Shown here in pieces: positions 59,201-64,000 of a stretch of 64,000 bases of DNA (position 1 is the stretch's first letter; every line of letters begins with the position of its first letter). Under the pieces are notes generated by a model, which searched no databases, had not been told where the DNA came from, and worked only from the letters and a program-made list of their open reading frames with translations. The stretch is from contig OZ021732.1 in NCBI GenBank assembly GCA_963978545.1, forward strand, positions 64,177,214-64,241,213. The letters are read 5' to 3'. The stretch is from Linyphia triangularis (Eukaryota > Arthropoda > Arachnida > Araneae > Linyphiidae). Made by a program: the position numbers and the translations under genes.

Positions 59201-61086
59201 ATGCGCATTCATGTTGAAACGCGCAACGTATATATCAGCGACTGAAACCATTGAGTAGATGTCCATATAACGAGCTTCATTAGTAGGTGGATTGTAGGGC
59301 ACCGTCTTACAATTTCCAAGTGCACATTAGTAAACTCTGATGGCCATTTCGTATACGTGTTTTGATTAAGTGTATTTCGCTGGATTTTTACCATGCCTCC
59401 TTCAAAATAGAGAAGAAAGGAATTTGAAAGACTTGATTAACTTAGTTAAAGGTGCATAACCATCAAATGTTTACACTAAGAATTTAAAAAGAATATTTCC
59501 GTTTGGACACGCGTAATCGCGATGTCCTCCTGTTAAATTTAGAGGGTGTTTTTGATAGTTTACCTGTTACCAATTAATTTCAAAACATCCGTTTCATATT
59601 TAAAATTGAACATAACAGGAATGTAATCAAAATCCCAGATTAATTCCAATTTTTAAAAAATTAAAACTTCTATTACAGCTTGCGTAATAGCGGCATGCAA
59701 GGCAAAAAAATCGCCGTTTTGAAGCTAAATTTAATCAGATTTGGAAAAAATGCACACATTTCAGGACATAGTCCAAGTTCTTTAGTCAAAATACTCCTTG
59801 TGATATCCCACAATGAATAATATTAAATTTGAAAAAACTCTATTGTCTATCTAACAATGGCAAACCTAAGAGATGAAGTTTAAGGTTGATTCATTCAAAC
59901 TTTAGAAAATTTTGAAAGAGTGAAAAGTTCTTATCTTAAACATTTTCATTTTACTAAAATATTCTTATCTTAATTTTACTGCTTTATAAATTGATATTTA
60001 TATAAAAATTACTATTTGATGACAATTTTACTGTGTATATTGCACTGTAATTTTAATAATTTTCTCAGTCTCATTCCAGCAGAATTAAGACTGAAGCATT
60101 TTATCAGTATTTTTATATCTTTTAAGTTTCTGAGCTTGTTTTTGATTCACGGATTTTTGCATTATTTTTTTCTTCAGAATATTGAAAATTATTTATCTTG
60201 GTAGAAAAGTATAAAAATATTGAAATTGTTTTTCCGAAAACGCACTTGCAAATTTCTGCAATTTGCCATAAAAGTGCCCTTGTAAACAGGAATTGCCCTT
60301 TTTTTGGAAAATAGCACCCTGCCCTTTTTCATTTCTAGGATGAACTCTGAAACTATTAATATTATATTTAAAATCCATATTGTTTTAGCGTTCCAATTTT
60401 TTTCAGAATCACACCAAGGAGCACCGTAAATTAGCAATTTTCCTAAAGGACATTCGGAGGGCTGATGACCTGGTTTTTGTCTCCGAAAATCGTGAAATGA
60501 CCTGAAATCCAGAAAAGTCTGAAATTGCCACAGTCCTGAAGATTCCGGATTTGAGACTTTGTAATGTATTCGAAAGCCCTGCTTATAGAAATATTTATCC
60601 CATTAGTATATTTGGTATACAGTAGTACAATGCAACTCAGCTATAAATCAATTTTGAGAAGGAAAACTATTTATAAATAATTTAAAATGAGTTTTGGAAA
60701 TTATGCCTATGGCTCTTTATTAACTTTTAATGAGTGAATGTAAGCATCCAAGAAAGTACATAAATATTTTGCTACAAAAATAAGTCGCCTAACCTGAAGT
60801 TGTACTTAACAAAAATTAAACTTCATACCTGTATACGAGGAGGCTGCTTCGGAATAGCAGTATGGCTTCTGGTGACAGAAATGTTGGCTGCAGGAATTGA
60901 GGTGACAGCGGTGGTAGGAACTGCAGGGGCCCGAGGCTTCATTTTCTTAATGGCTTCTTTTGGATCAACATAATACTTTTTTTCTTCATATTTCTGAATC
61001 ATAAACTCTTTTCTTTTGTCTGGACTTGTGAGGTCAGCACTGGGGGATTTACCATCGTATCTCCCGAGCCAAATGTGGGTGCAGTA
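35133..61086 (-). CDS. AGFG-like protein (Arf-GAP domain with FG/NPF repeats), C-terminal six exons
   Basis: Exons on the minus strand: 60829-61086, 51591-51708, 49253-49309, 43739-43978, 43074-43399 and 35133-35204. They join in phase into 356 codons plus TGA. The first encodes the end of the ArfGAP domain (CTHIWLGRYDGK...EFMIQKYEEKKYYVDP), the same layout as human AGFG1 (CKQIWLG...EKYEKKRWYVPP). Later exons have SDPFKSDPFK, a DRYAALADLD motif matching DKYAALANLD, several NPF motifs and the family's final NPFL. AGFG proteins act in clathrin-linked trafficking and RNA-export-related roles; NPF motifs bind EH domains. The ArfGAP zinc finger is encoded to the right of the window, and a small exon in the 9-kb intron could have been missed. 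Confidence 0.88.
35309..35446. repeat. 138-bp MITE, AGGGTGGCCAC family
   Basis: The left end TAGGGTGGCCACG and the inverted right end TAGGGTGTCTAGAC enclose TTCCC-rich sequence. A short deletion copy of the family seen at 118-243, 37432-37550 and 48904-49048. Confidence 0.5.
35850..36023 (-). mobile_element. tRNA-derived SINE with 18-bp TSD
   Basis: On the minus strand the head reads GACCAAATGGTATAGTGGTT with an A box (TAGTGGTTAGCGTG), followed by a B box (GGTTCGAGTCC). The 3' tail ends GAAAAGAACCAA. CGGCTATTACATCAGGGG lies on both sides (35832-35849, 36024-36041). The perfect duplication indicates LINE-mediated insertion in the AGFG last intron. Confidence 0.85.
36042..37431. other. Intron of AGFG-like gene, no gene seen
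   Basis: Contains short frames with no recognisable protein and a GA run at 37313-37324. No exon phase or splice pair was supported. Confidence 0.35.
37432..37550. repeat. MITE right-end remnant
   Basis: Repeated TTCCCGACTTTCC and the end GGACACCCTG (inverse CAGGGTGTCC). The left terminus is absent. Confidence 0.4.
37551..38815. other. Intron sequence with possible element remnant
   Basis: The part from 38000 has several GC-richer islands (GGCGATTTAGCGCC, GCGCGGCCGC) that look foreign to the AT-rich intron and lead into the element end at 38944. No coding sequence was seen. Confidence 0.3.
38816..38944. repeat. Right end of a hAT-like element
   Basis: Seven or more ATATAGGA/ATAGGAC repeats precede the terminus GTCTGCGACCCCTG (inverse CAGGGGTCGCAGAC). 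No partner terminus was found upstream, so the element is probably truncated. Confidence 0.4.
38970..42280 (+). repeat. Interspersed repeat family R, copy D, with large insertion
   Basis: It starts ATTAGGAGGGGGTGGAACAT, which parallels copy A (ACTAGGGGTGTAGAACAT), and tracks it to about 39290. The end, CTTTCATTATCCTATATTAT then GGTAATTGAAAGT, is a decayed family terminus at 42238-42276. The approximately 2.1-kb inverted-repeat structure lies between. Confidence 0.45.
39870..41953. repeat. Long inverted repeat, arms about 540 bp
   Basis: The left arm (39870-about 40403) and right arm (about 41405-41953) match in reverse complement over their length at roughly 70-80% by eye. Shared blocks include GTTTATCCAGAAT, TCTGGCTTGTTTTAA-like, CACATCTTGCATC, AAAATATATTCG and AATCTATGGACTACTTTTAT then TTGAAATTACGTTCTCAAC. 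The spacer (40404-41404) has a smaller inverted pair (ATTAAAGTATAAT / TATACTTTAATT) and no gene. Repeated TATCCGGATT motifs suggest a decayed foldback transposon. Confidence 0.7.
42281..43073. other. Intron of AGFG-like gene
   Basis: AT-rich. A near-palindrome AATAAATTCTCTAGAATTTATT occurs near 42438. Nothing else seen. Confidence 0.35.
43074..43399 (-). CDS. AGFG-like gene, NPF-rich exon
   Basis: The acceptor is AATGTTTTTCAG and the donor is GGG|GTAAAC. It completes a Pro codon from the previous exon and encodes 108 further residues with NPF at INPFQ, PNPFQ and ANPFG, plus PDPF. NPF is the EH-domain ligand motif; the low-complexity, Gln/Asn/Ser/Pro-rich context fits the FG-repeat tail. Confidence 0.85.
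43739..43978 (-). CDS. AGFG-like gene, exon with DRYAALADLD motif
   Basis: The acceptor is TTTCTACTCTTCCAG and the donor is CTC|GTAAGT. It encodes a Ser/Ala/Gln-rich start, then PAPPPPDRYAALADLDNQLH, matching the repeated DKYAALAxLD motif of human AGFG1, then a Pro/Val-rich end. Phase 1 on both sides. Confidence 0.88.
44155..45186. mobile_element. Truncated relative of the 25367-28280 hAT element
   Basis: It starts CAGGGCCGTCGCTAAG, the inverse of the 28280 terminus, and follows that element in reverse: GGGGGGGGCG, TTTTGCCGACTGA, the AATTA-rich tract, then TTGTCGCCTTACACCTCCCTG. The opposite half and a matching TSD are absent. Confidence 0.6.
45686..46562 (+). mobile_element. Mariner derivative with 5' end duplicated and inverted
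   Basis: TA flanks both sides (45684-45685, 46563-46564). The termini CAAGGTCCGGCTATTAATTT and its inverse extend into arms of about 232 bp (45686-45917, 46327-46562) that include the first coding codons. The middle is a truncated transposase frame. So the 3' half of an ordinary mariner has been replaced by a reversed copy of the 5' end. Confidence 0.85.
45877..46326 (+). pseudogene. Mariner transposase, N-terminal part, broken
   Basis: The frame has the helix-turn-helix region of mariner transposases: NIKFCFKLGKIAAGTYEMLK, RSRTFEWFKCFRDGRESVED, GRPQSVRTPEAIEKVRDMVK and RLTIRVLANELNMDKETVW. The expected start codon is ATA (45877-45879), while the inverted copy at the 3' end keeps ATG. An in-frame TGA lies at 46177-46179 and reading continues to ADTDPAYLDR before the inverted arm. 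The catalytic DDD domain is missing. Confidence 0.85.
46565..47180. other. Intron with a SINE-like fragment
   Basis: About 46884-46990 has GGTTGGTTG, AAGCGCAATGGCAACACAAA and GGCCAAACTGCG, like the body of the SINE-like sequence at 62250. No tRNA head was seen. The rest is AT-rich. Confidence 0.25.
47183..47958. mobile_element. Tc1/mariner-type foldback element, 776 bp
   Basis: TA flanks (47181-47182, 47959-47960) and long inverted arms: left CAAGGTGGTCATAAAGAAGC, right (inverted) CAGGATGGCCATAAAGAAAC. Similarity continues inward through AGATGAGATTTCAGGTATA and GAAAACCCT...GGAACGGTAC. It looks built like the mariner at 45686 (inverted 5' duplication), but no transposase frame is readable. 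Confidence 0.7.
47961..48451. other. Intron, no gene seen
   Basis: AT-rich. A short imperfect hairpin (ATCCGTACATTGTACGGAT) lies at about 48412-48430. Confidence 0.35.
48452..48901 (+). pseudogene. Tc1-family transposase C-terminal relic and 3' terminus
   Basis: The translation contains LTWPAHSPELNVWGYLPRKV, then LAELEEEVYN and LTNSMPERMANCLERK, matching the Tc1 C-terminus (WPAQSPDLNPIENLWGYLKR ... LVDSMPRR). The end TGAGTCACACTG before TA fits a Tc1-type terminus. The 5' part is lost. Confidence 0.7.
48904..49048. repeat. MITE, AGGGTGGCGAC family
   Basis: TTCCCTGACATTTCC-type repeats and the end GTTCTGTCGCCACCCTG (inverse CAGGGTGGCGACAG). The left end (GATGTCCGCATCCAC) is diverged and starts next to the Tc1 terminus. 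Confidence 0.5.
49253..49309 (-). CDS. AGFG-like gene, 57-nt exon
   Basis: The acceptor is ATACTTTCCAG and the donor is ACG|GTAATA. It encodes DNTVDGASFADFNSAFGDN with phase 1 on both sides. The FADFNSAFG motif resembles the NFANFxxF repeats of AGFG proteins. Confidence 0.8.
49310..51590. other. Intron of AGFG-like gene
   Basis: No exon, RNA gene or complete transposon was recognised. The part 50150-51130 is somewhat richer in purines, with short frames of no known kind. Confidence 0.35.
51591..51708 (-). CDS. AGFG-like gene, exon with tandem SDPFK
   Basis: The acceptor is TTATCTTTGTAG and the donor is GAG|GTAAGA. It encodes SAGFISQTFSAGDISKSTAP, then DLFKSDPFKSDPFKETQQG. DPF/DLF motifs are typical ligands of clathrin-adaptor appendage domains. 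Phase 0 in, 1 out. Confidence 0.82.
51709..53445. other. Intron of AGFG-like gene
   Basis: T runs at 52682-52706 and 52811-52837 are separated by about 100 bp. No gene or complete element was recognised; 52015-52330 is less AT-rich but unidentified. Confidence 0.35.
53452..55494. mobile_element. hAT-like element, 2.0 kb, hosting a Helitron
   Basis: Left end CAGGGGTGGGAAGT and, inverted, right end CAGGAGTGGGAATTC. CATATA directly flanks both (53446-53451, 55495-55500). Subterminal repeats differ by side: TTGGAGCAG/AAAATT on the left, TTGGCGCA on the right. The part 54880-55250 is related, inverted, to 59160-59520. No transposase frame; the frames near 55200-55500 are by-products. Confidence 0.65.
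53806..54610 (-). mobile_element. Helitron copy 3 (inverted, 3' end decayed)
   Basis: It is the reverse complement of the Helitron at 20639-22269. CGCTTCACTCACTAGAAGG-like blocks (53830-54020) mirror the GCGAGCGAAGCG region, followed by three to four units with ACTTATGTTGAAAATTTCAG. The CTRR end is not recognisable. Confidence 0.65.
55691..56315 (+). pseudogene. Tc1-family transposase relic
   Basis: Across several frames and stops one reads RSGAPRKIT, ARVPAKKLIRAKNKK, LKFVKEHETWTT, KGKRLDPQYQHS-like and YKIILEYHMLPYA, then MFQQNNDLQHNSKIV, in the order of Tc1 transposases (FARVPAKKP, KFAKEH..W, VFQQDNDPKHTSK). The last catalytic-region motif has NND where QDND is usual. Extensively decayed. 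Confidence 0.8.
56316..56966. other. Intron; left arm of an inverted pair
   Basis: Contains 56812-56950, whose reverse complement is partly repeated at 57545-57680. No gene. Confidence 0.35.
56967..57400. mobile_element. pogo-like MITE, 434 bp
   Basis: Starts CAGTAAAATATCCGGAATTC, with inverted right end CAGTATCTCAAATCCAG, flanked by TA (56965-56966, 57401-57402). Repeats of AAAATCCGGA lie near both ends. No transposase. Confidence 0.6.
57898..60561. mobile_element. Possible second pogo-like element, split by a hAT element
   Basis: The left end CAGTCAAAAGCCCGAAATCT and inverted right end CAAAGTCTCAAATCCGGAAT belong to the family at 56967. The hAT-like insertion at 59015-60349 accounts for half of the length. 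TA flanks are not both preserved, so the pairing is tentative. No readable transposase. Confidence 0.4.
59015..60349. mobile_element. hAT-like element, 1.3 kb
   Basis: Left end CAGAGTTCATACTAG and, inverted, right end CAGAGTTCATCCTAG. AAACTAT directly flanks both (59008-59014, 60350-60356), a 7-bp duplication. Repeats of CTGCCCTTTTT occur near both ends. The part 59160-59520 is the reverse complement of sequence in the 53452-55494 element. Confidence 0.65.
60829..61086 (-). CDS. AGFG-like gene, exon encoding the end of the ArfGAP domain
   Basis: The acceptor is GAAACTTTTTCAG and the donor is CAG|GTATGA, giving exactly 86 codons. CTHIWLGRYDGKSPSADL and KRKEFMIQKYEEKKYYVDPK cover the last helices of the ArfGAP domain; a Pro/Ala/Thr-rich linker follows. 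Phase 0 on both sides. Confidence 0.88.
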
Positions 61087-62140
61087 CTGAAAAAGTTTCA
61101 CAAAAGAAATTCAAATTTGCTGTCTTAAGTAGTAAGATTTATAAATTCAAATTACTAATTCATAACCTCAGAAGGTTCTGACATTTTTTTTATCCACACA
61201 GTTGCAATAATTGAAGTTCACTAGAAGCATGATTTTTACCTAATTTTACCAAACTCAATGTAAAAACATAACCATGTAATATTAGTTTTCATGCTACTAA
61301 TAATCCCTGGAATTATTCATGAAGCTCACTTTTAGGATGGTCAGAGAATTTCAAATTTTGTAAAGAAAATATCGTAAATGGGCCAAAAATTGAAGAATGA
61401 AAAATGCAGTTCTGTGATGACCTCCTAATTAAAAAATTATGGAAAAAAATCAAGTGAAGATATTAATAAAGTTTAACAAATGCTAATAGCAAAAACAAAA
61501 AAGGTGATTAATTAAAATAATTTGAATTTTTAGAGGCTGCAAATAAGATAAGTCATAAGAAACGCAAAATTCGCAAATTTAATGAACTACGTATTTGTAA
61601 AACTGTATAAAGTGTTCAAAATCCTTACATTGAGCGTGGGATGCTTTTTAAGATATTTTCATAATGGCTCTACTTTTACCAAATATCTGTCATTAAATAT
61701 TAACAACAATTGACATCAAGCACCCCACTCTTTTTTACTATAAAATATTTTTTGTTAATCACTCTATTCTTATTTCAAACTTATTTAAAATTATTTTCTA
61801 CTTTTTAGTTCACTTTTCTATTAAAGTGAGTTTTTTAGTTTTTTAAACTAAATTAATTATTTTCTACTTTTTAGTTTGGTTTTCTATTAAAGGGTGTTTT
61901 TTAGTTTTTTAAATTATTAATTATTTTTTCTATAAACTACAAATTTTTTTTAGTTAATTATTTTAGTTAAATGTACAAAACTCTCCAGTTGTTCCTGGCA
62001 ATAGTCACATGCTTGTCTCAAATTTAAGTCAAATGTATGCCTTAGTACACGCCGTATTACGTATTACTTGGCACAAAACACTACCATGTCTCGAATATGA
62101 AAAATCACTAATCCTGAAGATCCTGGTATGGATAATACGA
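61087..62140. other. Intron of AGFG-like gene
   Basis: Holds a 66-bp tandem duplication (61791-61856, 61857-61921; both start TTATTTTCTACTTTTTAGTT). No ArfGAP zinc-finger exon (CX2CX16CX2C) was found here or to the right edge. Confidence 0.4.
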
Positions 62141-62149
62141 CTAAAAAAA

Positions 62150-62340
62150 CACGCTTTGTATAACCGTTGAGCCCACGACAAATCTTTCAAATGTCTGCTT
62201 ATCAATTGTCGATGATAGGTTCTGTGATTACTAGGACCAGGGTTCAATTCCAGAGAAGGTTGGTTGGTTGGAATTTAACGGTGCAAGGGCAACACGAGCT
62301 AATCCTTGTGATAAAGCGACAAACTTATTGAATTATTGTA
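62150..62340 (+). repeat. SINE-like sequence
   Basis: A B-box-like GGTTCAATTCC lies at 62233-62243, followed by GTTGGTTGG, AATTTAACGGTGCAAGGGCA and ACACGAGCTAATCC, a body type also seen near 46890. The A box is weak. Not a functional tRNA. Confidence 0.4.
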
Positions 62341-62679
62341 TTGTCATCGGTCTTTGACAAGTGGGCAAAGTTTGAATCAAATCCGATCGCTCAAAGTAGG
62401 ACAAAATCGAGCCAAAAAGTTTCGGTTACAAGCAAACATACAGGTGAAACTAATCTTCTCAAGGACTATGAGGACTAAGGCACCTCTGCTTAAGCATTTT
62501 GTACCAACCCCATATCCCGTACAGATCGGTAGTGGGCAGTACTGCACAGGATGTAAGCGCACACTCGCGAGTGGGAGTGTGCAAGTCTACCTATAGCCAC
62601 CGAAGAGTTCATTTCTACCTCTTTTGGTAGCTATCCGATAGATGGCAGCACTACCGACCGTATGTGAAACTTCTTAATT

Positions 62680-63314
62680 TAGAGTCAATACCAAGCAGAA
62701 GATTCCACCAGAAGACTTGGCTTTGCCACCCCCAGAGGTATTGATTTGTATGGGAACTTGGACAGGGTTCCCACTCAAATCACAGAATGAAAATTAATGA
62801 CTTTTAAGGACCTAATTAATGTTTTTAAGGACCTATGAAAATTCGTTTTCAAGCATCATATCTGTATTTAAATTTTTAATAAAGTATATTCTATCAAAAA
62901 ATTTAAAGTTGGTGGATTCGCAATACAAATACGTCGGAAAATTTTGATACGGTGCAGATAAGTGGTGGTCACGAGGGGATAGCAAGTCCGAGTTGTATTT
63001 TTATAAATTCTGCAGCTGGACAACATCTGTAAAAATTAAGGACTTCTAAGCATTTTCAAGGACTTTTAAGCACCTCTAAGCATTTTCAAGGCCTTGAAAA
63101 CAAGTTCAAAAATATTAAGCACTTTAAATGACTTTCAATGACCGTGGGAACCCTGTTGGAGGACTTTGCGACCATGACTGATTTAACGTGCTCCAGTCAT
63201 CATTAGCGAGCACAGCGGTCTTTAGTCGGTCCCAGGCCCGAACTCGCAACCTCAGGGCTCGCAACCTTCTAGTTGCGAGAACGATACTCTCACGACTGGG
63301 CTACGCGGCCCTTG
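62680..63314 (-). mobile_element. tRNA-derived SINE, split by a MITE
   Basis: On the minus strand from 63314 the sequence reads GGGCCGCGTAGCCCAGTCGT (A-box region) and then GGTTGCGAGTTCGGGCC (B box). The body GTGGTCGCAAAGTCC is interrupted at 63155 and resumes at 62762 with CCAAGTTCCCATACAAATCA. The left limit is approximate. This SINE body is familiar from spider genomes (from memory). Confidence 0.55.
62763..63155. mobile_element. 393-bp MITE, CAGGGTTCCCAC family
   Basis: Perfect 12-bp inverted ends CAGGGTTCCCAC, with a direct repeat TTGGA on both sides (62758-62762, 63156-63160). The interior carries AAGGACTTTTAAGCA-type repeats. Same family as 32062-32252, which also has a 5-bp duplication. 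Confidence 0.75.
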
Positions 63315-64000
63315 GTGAAACTAATAAAAGTGTGTTAAAAAATAAGAACCTACTATAGATAAGAAGCTTTTTAAGACTTTTAAAAGGCTGCAAGAACTTT
63401 CTTTATAAACAATAAACAACAAGTAAAAATAGTATAATGCAATAGTAATATTTTACCATCTTATTTTTAAGAAATATGTACTTTTCAAACTTTGAATTCA
63501 TAACTTTTATTTTTCTATTTTCTGTCGATTTCCGCTTTTTTATGATTTCCTTGTAGCAATGGTAGGGAATAAAAATATACAAAGAAATACTGTGCTTAAA
63601 TTTATACTTAGGCAGACAGGACACCAAAAGAAGATTGCAAAGCACACACAATTATACATTTTATTCATGCTTATAATCATGCATACTATCAAATTTTTAA
63701 ATCGCTAAAATAAGGGCGTATTGTAGAGAAAGTAATAAAAGGTATTCTACCTTTTTAAAAGAGGATCACGTGTTAGTCACTTCCAGATGTTATTCCAAAT
63801 TGAATATTGACAATCGTTGATAGTATTCTACAATTTTTATTTAACACTACACCACAGAGCACAAATAAATTTCCTTATTTCAACTACTGATAATTAAGCA
63901 ATATTTAATTATATCTTGACCCTCATAAAATATCAGCACATTTAAAGATGCTGGGTTTGGTGACACTACATAAGAAATGTGATATTTAATATTAATAAAT
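63315..64000. other. Intron sequence to window edge
   Basis: AT-rich, with no exon or element terminus recognised. Confidence 0.35.

Noticed and set aside
63200..63314. Possible tRNA gene on the minus strand
   Set aside because: tRNA-like head attached to a SINE body; the loops are too diverged for a functional tRNA.

Overview
This window looks like AT-rich, intron-rich arthropod DNA. My best inference is a spider or other chelicerate. The reasons are long AT-rich introns, a dense mix of BEL/Pao, hAT-like, Tc1/mariner, Helitron and tRNA-SINE sequence, and SINE types that resemble those I know from spider genomes. No bacterial, phage, CRISPR or operon structure is present. Everything was read by eye, so family names rest on motifs, terminal repeats and target-site duplications (TSDs), not on database searches.

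Host genes. Two split genes on the minus strand can be parsed exon by exon, with splice sites and codon phase agreeing throughout. (1) Positions 1438-6306 hold the 5' end of a coiled-coil gene. Its second exon resembles the conserved N-terminus of the centrosome protein CEP63 and its paralogue DEUP1; the gene runs off the left edge. (2) Positions 35133-61086 hold the last six coding exons of an AGFG-type gene (Arf-GAP domain with FG/NPF repeats). It starts at the end of the ArfGAP domain and finishes in the family's C-terminal NPFL. Its zinc-finger exons must lie to the right of the window. A 3' UTR may run left to about 31.57 kb.

Mobile DNA. From 6.5 to 22.3 kb there is a stack: a non-autonomous Helitron is split by a 12.4-kb terminal-inverted-repeat element with a 3-bp TAA duplication (PIF/Harbinger-like), and that element is itself split by a BEL/Pao LTR retrotransposon with two identical 194-bp LTRs and a 5-bp TSD. 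A second Helitron and an orphan LINE ORF1 with three zinc knuckles follow. From 25 to 31 kb there are two large hAT-type elements with perfect 8-bp TSDs; one sits exactly in the palindromic terminus of an unnamed interspersed repeat (called family R here). The AGFG introns carry a mariner with a duplicated and inverted 5' end, Tc1 relics, pogo-like and hAT-like MITEs, a SINE with an 18-bp TSD, and a 2-kb long inverted repeat.

Nothing here is a dedicated new defence or metabolic system. The least ordinary items are the young BEL element with gag and pol offset at an A8 run, the nested TIR element with subterminal repeats and a THAP-like start, family R with its palindromic ends, and the long hairpins inside introns.
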